Shown piece after piece: positions 49,601 through 59,172 of a stretch of 64,000 nt of DNA. Source of the stretch: Diplolepis rosae (lineage: Eukaryota > Arthropoda > Insecta > Hymenoptera > Diplolepididae); NCBI GenBank assembly GCA_030998225.1, contig JAPYXD010000704.1:13950001-14014000 (forward strand), given 5' to 3'. Each line of letters begins with the position of its first letter. Position 1 is the first letter of the stretch. The notes beneath the pieces were generated by a model. It made no database searches, was not told the origin of the DNA, and was given only the letters and a program-made list of their open reading frames with translations. The translations under genes were made by a program, and so were the position numbers.

Positions 49601-51565
49601 ACACTGTGTTTTGCCAAGAGCATGTTCACCGTAAGTTTCGACAAGCATTCGATGCGATTCTGCAGCAGTTTTCTTCAAGTGATAACAAAAAACCAGTGCT
49701 GTCCGCAAATCGTAGTTCGTAGGCACAAAACTCGACATGTTGATGCTTGTAGTAAATACACTGGTATATCGAACTTGGGTTGTTGTCTACTGAAAATCTT
49801 TCTCAGCTGCTAGACGGAGAAGATGGCGCTGCAGAAGCGGTCGTACGATCCCTAAACTGATGGCAAGCACCACCTATAGGGAAATACCGGTTTCATACTT
49901 CTAGACCTGGTACATACACTATTGTATTTTCCGATGTTAGAAGCTGTTGTGTTGCAGCAAGTAGTTACTGAACCGAATTTTTCGAGAATCTAAGATTTCT
50001 CAATGTTAATCTTTATCCAAACTTCGGGGAAGAGGGCTCTTATTGAAATAAAAATTTTGAAAAAAAGGAGGACCTTATTTTTTCCGGGAACCTCACAAAT
50101 TGGGGGTAATTAATTTTTGGACACTTCTTAAGAGATACGAAGAATATTTTCATGCTAGCTCTAAACCCTTAATTACTGAACCAAATTTTCCGAAATTCTG
50201 AGATTTTTTCATGGTAATCCTTATGAAAACTGGGGGGGGGGGCTGTTAAAATCCAAATTTCGAAAAAAACTCTACCATCTTATTAATAAAATTTTAAATT
50301 ATATTTTAAATTCATAGACTTTGTAATCTATTTGTGGAAAAAGAGACGTTTTCAACTGTGCCGGGATTCAAGCTCGGGTCTTTCGATTGCCGGTCGAATG
50401 CTCTAACTAACTGAGCTACACAGGAAAACGACATCCCTCATTCTACAATAAAACCTCTGTATCTATATTGCTTTCGAGCATTGCCTTACGGTTGTAAGGC
50501 ATTCGAAAGACCCGAGCTTGAATCCCGGCACAATCGAAAACGTCTCTTTTTTCACGGAAATATTTCATATTTTATACGTCTTAAATCTATTTGCACAGGG
50601 ATAAGAGTTTGAAGTCGTTTAAGAGGACATCTATCGGAACATATTGTATCTGATATTAAGATTTATGTTCCTCCAATAAGGTAGACAGTGCTATATTTCA
50701 AACTCAACCATCTAATTTAAAAATTTTACAGCCGTAAGCCAATGCTGGAAAGCGATTAACGAGGTTCTTCTGTAGAATGAGGAATATCAAATTCCTGTGT
50801 AGCTCAGTTGATGAGAGGAGTCAACCGACAATCTAAAGACCCGGGCTTGAAACCTGGCACATTGGAAAGCGTCTCTTTTTCCACAAAAAGATATTAAATT
50901 CTATAAATTTTAAATTTATTTGCATTGTTGCAATTTATGAATTTGAAGTCATTTAAGAGCACACCTGTAAATCATCCAATTTGATAATATATAATTTTTA
51001 ATTTGGAATGAAAATAATTGTTTTAGATTAATAGAGTTTTAGATTGTAATTTAATTCCGGATGATATACACTCGATTGACGTGTCAGATAAGTTTATTGA
51101 AACTGGTACACGACTTGAAATATTTGGATGGACGCGTATATTTTTATCAGAGAAGATGCCGGATTATGGTTTAAGAATAGTAGAGATTGAAATTATCGAT
51201 CATAACCACGGCGCGTTCCTTATAGGATCCACAGGTGTTAAGCGATCAGAAGTAATGTGTGGACGTCTGAAAAAAAACGATCAGCGAATTGAAGACGTAA
51301 TTAAAAATCTTAAATAAATAATTTAATTGAAACAATCTTCCTCTATAAATTTTCTGAAAATATGTGCATTGATAACAGTTTATAAACAATAGTGTTTTTG
51401 TCTATTTTGCAGATGGACACTGGAAGCCCAGTGATTTTTAATAATACACTTGTTGGAATCGTTAAGTTCTTAAGTAACAGTACTGGAAATCCTGCTTTTA
51501 TTATCAGAGCTACTCAGCTTAAAGTTTGCGCTAAAAATGCCGAACGAGGACAAAATATAGACTAA
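37640..51565 (+). CDS. Serine protease homologue (S1 family), catalytic Ser replaced
   Basis: The exons are 37640-37697, 46616-46932, 51027-51296 and 51413-51565 with agreeing phases (1, 0, 0), giving 265 residues. The N-terminus is a signal peptide (MKINVWCLFLAILAVV). DSK then IINGKE (30-35) is a typical activation site. TTSHC keeps His (H70) and CDLATI keeps Asp (D120). The third triad site, normally GDSGG(S)P, reads MDTGSP: T218 stands for Ser195 and M216 for the oxyanion Gly193. The position equivalent to Asp189 appears to be Arg. The fold should remain, but ordinary proteolysis is unlikely. Insect homologues of this kind act as secreted cofactors or venom components; no such role is shown here. 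Introns 1 (8.9 kb) and 2 (4.1 kb) are full of repeats. Frames are intact and splice sites ordinary. Confidence 0.8.
37760..39716. other. Protease-homologue intron 1, unassigned part
   Basis: I see AT-rich DNA with no recognisable element. Short frames at 37967-38378 lack any domain. Confidence 0.4.
39717..40195 (-). mobile_element. 3' end of a non-LTR retrotransposon (poly-T side first)
   Basis: A ~25-nt T run at 39719-39743 is followed by GC-rich sequence of retroelement style, ending where the next poly-T element begins. Read on the - strand this is a 5'-truncated 3' UTR with a poly(A) tail. No coding domain is retained. Confidence 0.55.
40196..40452 (-). mobile_element. 3' end of an R1-like element related to 29185-32350
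   Basis: After a T run at about 40196-40205, the - strand text matches the 3' UTR of the R1-like element: CCATTTTTCCTCCTCACC immediately before the tail in both. Only about 250 bp is kept. The preceding element (39717-40195) abuts its tail, so one may have inserted into the other. Confidence 0.6.
40453..41385. mobile_element. TTAA-target element, GGGGG termini
   Basis: TTAAGGGGGTAGAACACAGT mirrors ACTGTGATCTACCCCCTTAA, and TTAA is duplicated at 40453-40456 and 41382-41385. The interior includes a cluster of ATCGATTAATCG-type repeats (41095-41205). It shows no transposase. Confidence 0.8.
41386..41902. other. Spacer with possible MITE end
   Basis: AGTTTTCCGTGTGTA near 41891 resembles one end of the ACACGG family, but its partner was not found. 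Nothing else is recognised. Confidence 0.3.
41903..42775. repeat. Dispersed repeat shared with the window's right end
   Basis: The part at 42285-42470 (CATAAGATG, CATTGAAAATCCAAAATTC, GAAATACGAAAAAACG) matches 63815-63990, and ATGAGAAGGTATT at 41905 matches 63631. The right-hand copy runs past the window edge. The family is not identified. Confidence 0.65.
43082..44597 (+). mobile_element. Mariner relic with AGGATGTAGT ends
   Basis: The ends TTAAGGATGTAGT (43082) and ACTACATCCTTAA (ending 44597) are mirrored. Between them a transposase starts near 43484 (SVFEPNSRHLREVLN, FYVKKTAVEAHRMLSSTYGE) and continues through HTH residues LAESLGVTQQVISKRLKAMG, then FFACE, a stop-ridden middle and PVKTFLKTVKWEVLP. 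Several stops and frameshifts are seen. The ends allow either a TA or a TTAA target, so this may be a normal mariner or a TTAA element holding one. Confidence 0.7.
44598..44749. other. Short AT-rich spacer
   Basis: Nothing is recognised between the two mariner-type elements. Confidence 0.4.
44750..46443 (+). mobile_element. Mariner relic with nested MITE and simple repeats
   Basis: AAGGTCTGTTGCAAAAGTTC near 44752 mirrors GAACTTTTTCGACAGACCTT ending near 46441. Fragments of transposase remain on both sides of the insertion: TIWKWFKRFKEAREDL-like text near 44950, and HENAPAH plus a FLPKMAYLLSTIPRIHL segment near 46160-46250. An ATT-rich and GA-rich tract (45025-45180) and the MITE at 45329-45992 lie between. 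Confidence 0.65.
45329..45992. mobile_element. Longer ACACGG-type element nested in mariner
   Basis: GTGCACGGAAAAAAATTTGG at 45329 mirrors CCAAATTTTTTCCGTGTGG near 45975-45993; GAAATGCTGC and GCAGCATCTGC lie just inside. The small relative at 23438-23562 has the same ends but a 125-bp body. Confidence 0.7.
47690..48575 (-). mobile_element. R1-like retrotransposon fragment with internal deletion
   Basis: The - strand encodes reverse transcriptase text nearly identical to the 29185 element (LISIDIRNAFNTARW, GDKWSLKEEMTCGAPQGSRV, GFKNNALVLC where GFADDALVV is expected). Beyond a junction near 48160 it continues with endonuclease-derived sequence (GKSPEWG, LDRRGI). The FADD motif is lost to KNNA, so the copy is inactive. 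Confidence 0.75.
48582..48840 (-). mobile_element. Mariner end fragment
   Basis: This segment matches 15236-15372 in inverted orientation (shared ACTGTCAAAGAAGGTGTTAC and CCGCTCAAACT). It gives a second copy of the same terminal sequence, with no transposase nearby. Confidence 0.65.
48841..49141. other. Unassigned DNA between mariner fragments
   Basis: The - strand reads a short stretch such as LVRDALKHETRELL without a recognised domain. It may belong to a retroelement ORF; the evidence is thin. Confidence 0.25.
49142..49907 (-). mobile_element. Mos1-like mariner with internal deletion
   Basis: The ends ACCAGGACATGTAAAGTAT and ATACTTCTAGACCTGGT are imperfect mirrors. The - strand reads MSSFVPTNYDLRTALVFCYH, KKTAAESHRMLVETYGEHA, FKSGNFDARNE, then jumps by deletion to ELLKPGETVNTNRYQ, HHDNAPSHTAKQVKE, AAYSPDLAPSDYHLF and a frameshifted ALAEQRFTSYENV end. 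The layout matches the mauritiana subfamily. About half of the transposase, including the first catalytic Asp, is deleted. Confidence 0.8.
50354..50425 (-). tRNA. tRNA-like gene or pseudogene, anticodon position GGC
   Basis: The 72-nt - strand sequence folds as a cloverleaf: acceptor with 5 of 7 pairs (CTGTG with CACAG), A-box TAGCTCAGTTAGTTAGAGC, a perfect anticodon stem TTCGA/TCGAA around the loop CCGGCAA, and T-arm CCGAG/CCCGG with one mismatch. The anticodon would be GGC (Ala), but position 33 is C instead of U, and the T-loop is CTTGAAT. A T-run follows. Most likely a tRNA-derived repeat rather than a working tRNA. Confidence 0.45.
50793..50864 (+). tRNA. tRNA-like pseudogene, second copy
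   Basis: TCCTGTGTAGCTCAGTTGA opens a 72-nt copy of the same family on the + strand, with T-arm CCGGG/CCTGG. The anticodon stem no longer pairs. A half copy (T-arm side only) lies at about 50497-50540. All three copies are followed by CGTCTCTTTTT, a possible Pol III stop. Confidence 0.4.
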
Positions 51566-52224
51566 ATGGGCATATATATTTATCCAGAAGTCAACTACAT
51601 TCCTATACTACCAACCTATTTCATCAGTTGATTAATCATAATCATTAGTCGAATTATGGATAATAGACGGAAAAAAAGTTCATCAATTTTTACAGAACAG
51701 GTTTAAGAGCAGCGGATATGCAGAGCAGTTTAGTAGAAGTAAAACTTTCTTGAAAGATTTGTTATTAGAAACACATTCCTTTTTAGAGCAGTATAAGAAT
51801 TTCAAAAATCAGTTCTGCAAAATGATGGTAGATTTGTCAATGAAAAAAAATTGTTTTATATAATATCATCCACATTCAATTTATTTTATTGATCCATAAT
51901 TACACACGCAGTCATTTAGGCTTGATCACACGCTCATACGATCTTATTGTAAAATTTCTAAACGCTACGGATTTGAACCTAACCACACTATCTATAACTA
52001 TATAGCCTAATTCTAATCCAAAGCATTTAACTGCTCAGCTAAATCGACACGTTTAGTATCTCACCAAAAAGCCTTAATCAAATTTTATACTCGTCAGGGC
52101 CGTCATAAAAATATTTTAAATTACTTTCTTCGGAAATTATTAATAAATAGTTGGTTGGAAATTTTGTCTTTTTCAGTAGTTGAGTCGATTTTTTATAAAA
52201 TTAAATATTTAGACAAGAAGCTTA
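51566..52224. other. 3' flank of the protease homologue
   Basis: No gene or repeat is recognised. A clear AATAAA close to the stop codon was not found. Confidence 0.4.
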
Positions 52225-52372
52225 AACACAATTCCCAGTGCATGTAAGCGTCTAGAAATGGTTGAAAGATCAACTCCCAATAATTCTGCTAGTTCATCTT
52301 GCGTTTTACACGGGTCTTCATCGAGTAACATCCCCAATTCCTTATCTTCGATCTTTTTCGGATAACCTACAC
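52225..52372 (-). mobile_element. Mariner helix-turn-helix fragment
   Basis: The - strand reads GYPKKIEDKELGMLLDEDPC and TQDELAELLGVD then STISR, the second DNA-binding domain of a mariner transposase. It is closest to the relic in the 18128-23287 element. It stops abruptly near 52373, where other repeat DNA starts. Confidence 0.65.
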
Positions 52373-52528
52373 TGAAAAAACAGCATAGCTGCGAGAACTA
52401 TATTTTGGTCCTCAGAACCAGAAAATATTGCTATCAGACCAATGCTTCGGTATGGTCCTCAGAACTATAGGAGTATAGGTGAGATAGCTATACTGGCATT
52501 ACTAAACGTCATATTGCTCCGCGAAGAA

Positions 52529-55500
52529 TACAAGTATTGAGCTGAAGTTTGTGACGTCTCGTGTGACGAATTTTTTTTTTTCTTTTTTCGTCGTATGATC
52601 AACGAGACAGTAAAAATATTGCAGGATAGTGATTGTAGACCAAAAAACATGTTTTACTGCGAAAAATAAATTTTTAAAGTTTGACAAAAGCAAGCTATTT
52701 ATGGACAAACTTGTCAAATTATCTCGAAAACTAAAAGAGAGGCGTAAAAATTGACTTTAGTTTTTTATTGCAGTCACATTGTGCGACATTAAAAAAAAAA
52801 AAAAAATTAAAATTTGAGTTTGTGGAACGAAACCAAAATCAGCAAAGTTTGACCACGGGAAGCCATTTATGGACAAATTCGTGAAATTATCTCGAAAACG
52901 TAAACAGGGGTAAAAATTGACGTTAGGTTTTTATTGTACTCACATTGTACAATATTTAAAAAATATATAAATTAAAATTTATGTTATGAAGCCATTTTTG
53001 GACAAACTCGTCAAATTATCTCGAAAACTAACAGAGAGGCGTAAAAATTGAATTTAGTTTTTGATTGCAATCACATTGTTCTATGTAAAAAAAATATAAA
53101 TGAAAATTTGAGTTTGCGGAACGAAACCGAAATCAGTAAAGTTTGACAAAAGCAAGCCATTTATGGACAAATTCGTCAAATTATCTCGAAAACGTAAAAG
53201 AGAGGCGTAAAAATTGACATTAGGTTTTTATTGCAGTCACATTGTACTATATTTAAAAAAAATATAAATTAAAATTTATGTTTGCGGAACGAAACCAAAA
53301 TTTTAAAAGCTTGAGCCCGGGAAGCCATTTTTGGACAAACTCGTCAAAATATCTCGAAAACTAACAGAGAGGCTTAAAAATTGACTTCAGTTTTTGATTG
53401 CAGTCACATTAATCAATATAAAAAAAATATAAATCTCTCTCTGTTAGTTTTCTAGATAATTTGACGAGTTTGTCCATAAATGGCTTCCTGGGCTCAAACT
53501 TTGCTGATTTAGGTTTCGTTCCGCAAACTCAAATTTTAATTTATATTTTTTTTATATAGAACAATGTGAGTACAATAAAAACCTAAAGTCAATTTTTACC
53601 CCTCTTTACGTTTTCGAGATAATTTGACGAGTTTGTCCATAAATGGCTTCCCGGGCTCAAACTTTTACAATTTTGGTTTCGTTCCGCAAACATAAATTTT
53701 AATTTATATTTTTTTTAATGTAGCACAATATAACTGCAATCAAAAACTAAATTCAATTTTTACGCCTCTCTGTTAGTTTTCGAGATAATTAGACGAATTT
53801 GTCCATAAATGACTTGCTTTTGTCAAACTTTGCTGATTTAGGTTTCGTTGCGCAAACTCAAATTTTAATTTATATTTTTTTTTAATGTAGCACAATGTGA
53901 CTACAATAAAAACGTAAAGTCAATTTTTACGCCTCTCTTCAAGTTTTCGAGATAATTTGACGAATTTGTCCATAAATGGCTTCCCGGGCTCAAACTTTGC
54001 TGATTTATGTTTCGTTCCGCAAACTCAAATTTTAATTTATATTTTTTTTAATGTAGCACAATGTGACTACAATAAAAACGTAAAGTCAATTTTTACGCCT
54101 CTCTTCAAGTTTTCGAGATAATTTGACGAGTTTGTTCATAAATGGCTTGCTTTTGTCAAACTTTAAAAATATTGGTTTTGTTCCGCAAACTCAAATTTTA
54201 ATTTATATATTTTTTTATATAGAACAATGTGACTGCAATCAAAAACTAAAGTCAATTTTTACGCCTCTCTTAATGTTTTCGAGATAATTTGACGAGTTTT
54301 TCCATAAATGCCTTGCTTTTGTCAAACTTTGCTGATTTCGGTTTCGTTCCACAAACCCAAATTTTAATTTATATTTTTTTTAATTTAGAACAATGTGACT
54401 GCAATCAAAAACTGAAGTCAATTTTTACACCTCTCTGTAAGTTATCGAGATAATTAGACGAATTTGTCCATAAATGGCTTCCCGTGGTCAAACTTTGCTG
54501 ATTTCGGTTTCGTTCCGCAAGAATAAATTTTAATTTATATTTTTTTTAATGTAGCACAATGTGACTGCAATAAAAAACTATAGTCAATTTTTACGCCTCT
54601 CTGTTAGTTTTCGAGATAATTTGACGAGTTTGTCCAAAAATGCCTTCCTGGGCTCAAACTTTTAAAATTTTGGCTTCGTTCCGCAAACATAAATTTTAAT
54701 TTATATATTTTTCAAATATAGTACAATGTGACTGCAATAAAAACCTAAAGTCAATTTTTACGCCTCTCTTTTACGTTTTCGAGATAATTAGACGAATTTG
54801 TCCATAAATGGCTTCCCGTGGTCAAACTTTGCTGATTTCGGTTTCGTTCCGCAAGAATAAATTTTAATTTATATTTTTTTTAATGTAGCACAATGTAACT
54901 GCAATCAAAAACTGAAGTCAATTTTTACGCCTCTTTGTTAGTTTTCGAGATAATTTGACGAGTTTGTCCATAAATGGCTTCCCGGGCTCAAACTTTTAAA
55001 ATTTTGGTTTCGTTCCGCAAACATAAATTTTAATTTATATTTTTTTTAAATATAGTACAATGTGACTGCAATAAAAACCTAAAGTCAATTTTTGCGCCTG
55101 TCTTTTACGTTTTCGAGATAATTTGACGAATTTGTCCATAAATGGCTTCCCGTGGTCAAACTTTGCTGATTTTGGTTTCGTTCCACAAACTCAAATTTTA
55201 ATTTATTTTTTTTTTTAATGTAGCACAATGTGACTGCAATAAAAAACTAAAGTCAATTTTTACGCCTCTCTTTTAGTTTTCGAGATAATTTGACGAATTT
55301 GTCCATAAATGGCTTGCTTTTGTCAAACTTTGCTGATTTCGGTTTCGTTCCGCAAACTCAAATTTTAATTTATATTTTTTTTAATGTAGCACAATGTGAC
55401 TGCAATCAAAAACTGAAGTCAATTTTTACGCCTCTCTTCAAGTTTTCGAGATAATTTGACGAGTTTGTTCATAAATGGCTTCCCGGGCTCAAGCTTTTAA

Positions 55501-55648
55501 AATTTATTTTTCGCAGTAAAACATGTTTTTTGGTCTAAAATCACTATTCTGCAAATTTTTGACTGTCTTGTTGATCATACGAAGAAAAAAGAAAAAACAA
55601 AAAAAATTCGTCACACGAGACGTCACAAACTTCAGCTCAATGATACAA
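52529..55648. repeat. Palindromic satellite: ~166-bp units, orientation switch
   Basis: Unique ends of about 150 bp (TACAAGTATTGAGCTGAAG at 52529; CTTCAGCTCAATGATACAAG ending 55649) are inverted. Between them about 5 units in one orientation (52690-53430) meet about 13 in the other (53433-55500). Each unit contains TTTTCGAGATAATTTGACGA, TTGTCCATAAATGGCTT and GTTTCGTTCCGCAAA; spacings measured on GTCCATAAATGG are 163-167 bp. No open frame of note. The end sequences match the foldback class of mobile element. Confidence 0.85.
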
Positions 55649-56280
55649 GTTTGTTGATATCACAATACGATGTATAGCGATCGTAACCGAAATATTATGC
55701 CTGTTATAACAATGCATGCGATATAGTTGTCGCATGTTCTTTAATCCAGAGCTTTATTTATAAATAATAGGAAATGAAAAAATGATGGTCAAATTATTGT
55801 AACTATGTTAGTACTTACCTTCGAAAACTTCGATATATTTTCTTAATCCCCAATCAGTCAATTATGTCTTCATCCACTCGTCCATCGCTGTTGTGTATTT
55901 TCGCGTGTGATAAAACAATAGGCGATACGCAAAAATGACCTTTCAAACAAATAAAAAATGCTCCAAGCAAATCAACAAACGCTTCGAAAAAACGCCTCGA
56001 ACAATTGACACTTCTTTCTCATTTCGAGGTTAGAGTCGCGTGCATGCGAAGCAATTTATAGGACGCGCGGCAAACCAGTATATAGTTGTCTCATCTATAC
56101 CGCATGGGTCGAGACCCTATATACCGGTATGGGTCTAACAGCTATACTTCTATCGTTGAACGAACGAAATTATAATGGTGTGATGGCAAAATACGCATTT
56201 CGGTGCGTCACGCATTCATTTTCGCTACAATACCAATATCGTGTAGTCACGACAGGTATTTTGCTGAACTAAAATTCTGT
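55649..56280. other. Unassigned DNA after the satellite foldback
   Basis: I see short palindromic words but no gene or clear element edge. Confidence 0.35.
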
Positions 56281-57434
56281 AGGTTAAGTGTGGGTATTAC
56301 TGTGGATGACCCAGTTACTGCGCTTTCAAATAAAACTAATGATATACAATGTTTTAAAGATATATAACGCTACAGAACAACTAAAAACAATCAATTTCTA
56401 ATCCAAGCATAATAAGTATCAACGAATTATCAATAGTTACGATATTTGTAGCTAATTGATTGCAATTTAAAACTCTCATGTTCCCGATTCCCATAATTTT
56501 AATGCTTAGACTTGTTGAAAGGTCATGAACACGTTCTGAAAAACTTGTTATAATTCCGTTTCTGAAAATAAAATATTTATTGTGATATTACTTTCTGCAA
56601 AGTAAATATTTTATTTTTCTAAATATTTATGCAAAATAACAAAAAATACGTTTTTTAATCATTTTTTTACCAAAACAGTATTTGGTACATGATTTTCATA
56701 GGTGTATGAATTACTGCGATCTGTCAGGCGGCACTGCATAACCTTTCAATCTATTACAAATGCTTCGTTATGCTTACTTTTTATAATTGAGATTAAACAA
56801 AATGTTGAAAACTCCAAAATCGTTGCTAATGAGGCAAGAGGAAGTCAAGTAATATAATTTTAAGGTAAATTAAATAAGAGTTATAATATTATTTAATCTT
56901 AATTTGTTAAAAATGCTTCATGTTCACTTTTTATAATTTAGTTTAAATAAAATGTTCAACACTCCTTAATCGTTGCTAAAGATGGAAGAGGAATTTAAGT
57001 GATATAATTTTAAGTTAAATTAAATAAAATTAATAAAATTATTAATCTTAATTTGTTACGAATGCTTCGTCGTGTTTACTTTTTATAATTGAGATTAAAT
57101 AAAATTTTCAACACTCCTAAATTAATTGTAAGTTCACTCAAAATAATATCGCAGTATTACGCGCGCAGAAATTAGGGTTTCCGTAGTAATTGGTGCGCAG
57201 TAATTCATGCAAACCCGCAGTAATACCTACATGGAACATTTTTGTTAGATTCGCATTTTCTAAGTAAATCTGGTTTCTTTTCAGGGTTTAAGGACTGCAT
57301 GCTACTTACTTAATACCAAATACTACTTTAAAAATTAATTCGTGACGACTTTTTTATCTCAAAATCTTTTTTTTTAACATTAAAAGCCGTCTTGATTTTC
57401 GATCCGCAGTAATTGGCACACTTACCCTATAGTT
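56281..57434. mobile_element. Element with ~30-bp imperfect inverted ends
   Basis: AGGTTAAGTGTGGGTATTAC near 56281 mirrors TAATTGGCACACTTACCCTA near 57411; the next inward words GTGGATGACC and GATCCGCAG-type sequence continue the match. An internal near-repeat (GATTAAATAAAAT with GTTGCTAAAGATGGAAGAGG variants) occurs two or three times at 56780-57120. There is no transposase, and TA flanks are possible. Confidence 0.55.
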
Positions 57435-58400
57435 TTCTCAGGCATACTGTTTTCTCCGTGTGGACGTTTTTGTCCTCCATGTCAAAATTACCACTTTTAA
57501 AGCATTTAAGGGGGTCGTCTACCTTCGCGGTTTCAAAAAATCGAATTTTTTTTTTGTTGCTTATTTCGAATCTAGAAACTAAGGAACATGCCTTATGAAG
57601 GATTTATTCGAAAACATTCAGCCAATCATGTTTTATTTTAATCATTTATCTTTAAACGCGTTTTCTCGAAAGTTGCATTTTTCAAACTTAGTGGTATGAC
57701 TTCTTCTAGAAATATTGATAGAATTTGATCAAATTTTTTTTCCAGTTATTCAATAAACATATAGCTATGTTTTTCTAGGGGCGATTTTCAAATTTTTACT
57801 TTGTTGAAGTTTAACAGGCTTTAATAGGTCAAAAAACAGGTCAAAAATCGAATTTTTTCAAGAACAATTGCGTAATATAAACACATTTTACAATAGAAAA
57901 AATCGGCTCTGGGAAAACATAGCCAATGTAACACAGATTACAGAGATATTTCATTTTATTGGTTTCAGACAATTTAAATGGCCAAAGTCTTACCACAAAG
58001 TTCTTAATGTCATTTCTGCAGCGTTGAGGTCAAGGACGTTCCAAGGTCGCAGATGCATTTATTATCAAGTGAAAAATAGATTTTTCCGAAGAAAAAACAT
58101 GTAATAATAAAAAAAATTTTAACTGGCGTGAATATCTTTAGTAGTGTTTTTACAATTCATTCCCAAAAATAGGCTAAAATTCTCGGCTCGAAGGTAGACG
58201 ACCCCCTTAAACCAGTACTGACACGTTTTAATAGATGGAATATAATCACCATAAGTTTCCGAAAGCAATCAATAACTTTCAGCAGCTCTTTTCTTCGAAT
58301 TGAAAAAGAAAAGTAAAACTTCCCGTGAATGGTGTTTTGTTTGTAGGTAATTTGACATATTTAATGCTTCAAAAAACTATATTTTTTACACTTCGGAAAA
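57435..58400 (-). mobile_element. Mariner N-terminal fragment split by TTAA element
   Basis: The - strand from about 58370 reads NYLQTKHHSREVLLFFF, then KKRAAESY and, across the insertion, CQYWFKCFKSGNFDMEDKN. It ends where the 56281-57434 element begins. It is closely similar to the mariner N-terminus at 18309, including the same LLFFF motif. Confidence 0.75.
57506..58210. mobile_element. TTAA-target element, GGGGG termini, inside mariner
   Basis: TTAAGGGGGTCGTCTACCTT mirrors AAGGTAGACGACCCCCTTAA, with TTAA at 57506-57509 and 58207-58210. Removing it with one TTAA restores the mariner codons for YWFKCFKSG. It contains TCTTTAAACGCGTTTTCTCG at about 57649, the shared block, and has no transposase. 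Confidence 0.85.
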
Positions 58401-58450
58401 ATGACACATACTAAAAACTAAAGCCACATTAATGCGCTTTGACATGCATA

Positions 58451-58609
58451 TACAGTTAAGACTCGTTTATTGCACTACGAAAAGGGCTCCCACCACCGCA
58501 ACTATCGATAAGGTGGGTTTTCAGAGCAAGCAGTGGATTGGTTGTCGCCCCAACCACAGTGTTGTATATACGGCAAAGGTGGGGGTTAGGAGAACGAGTC
58601 TTGACTGTA
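58451..58609. mobile_element. Tigger/pogo-like MITE
   Basis: TACAGTTAAGACTCGTT at 58451 mirrors AACGAGTCTTGACTGTA ending at 58609. TA at each end fits a TA target, and CAGT ends are usual for pogo/Tigger-type elements. The interior is GC-richer and noncoding. Confidence 0.7.
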
Positions 58610-59172
58610 GTAACAATATGTCTGAATGCGATATAGTACAAGTTATGCCATCTCTCAGAAACCCCTCAAAATTGTTGCACGGTCCCAATAGATTATTATA
58701 TTTATTATATATTTTGATCAATTTTTAAATTACCATGAAATTTTTTCAACTTAAAGTTTATTTAACGTTCATCATAAAATAAATATTTCAACCACATGAA
58801 TATATTCGTAAGAAGCGCTCAAGTCTGTAGAATATTTCTATGCAAGAATCAACTTCATTCGATAATTATCTACTGAAAAATAACGAGTTGATTGTTGTGT
58901 TCTAAATTAATTCGTCACCTGGGTCACTACGTGTTATCCCCTCTCCTGCCTACTGGCCGTCAGTTACACTACAGGTTAGAATTCTGTTTTCCCAACAAAA
59001 ACAAAAATAACTGTATAGTTTAGGCGATTTCGAGCTAATGCGAAACATTGAATCGACACGTATAGAATTGTATCTAAATTTTCACGAATGGTAAAATTAT
59101 TTACTTACAAATTCAGTAAATATAAAGTAAGATTATAGAGTACAAAGACGTTGAAGTAAAAGAAATAGTATT
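58610..59172. other. AT-rich spacer
   Basis: Nothing is recognised here. Confidence 0.4.

Larger units (their letters stand above)
47030..50290. repeat. Inverted repeat pair enclosing other elements in intron 2
   Basis: The segment at 47050-47160, read on the - strand, resembles 50030-50120 on the + strand: a G-run, then TTTAAAATCCAAATTT and GACCTTATTTTTT-like text. Homopolymer runs of C at 47071-47083 and about 47140, and of G at about 50233, mark the arms. The pair may be ends of a larger decayed element whose interior received an R1 fragment and two mariners. Confidence 0.4.

Noticed and set aside
50354..50425. Functional tRNA-Ala(GGC)
   Set aside because: Missing U33, acceptor mismatches, a non-standard T-loop and decayed sister copies argue for a tRNA-derived repeat.
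52529..55648. CRISPR-like reading of the regular repeats
   Set aside because: Units are ~166 bp tandem repeats without unique spacers, change orientation, and lie in eukaryotic DNA.
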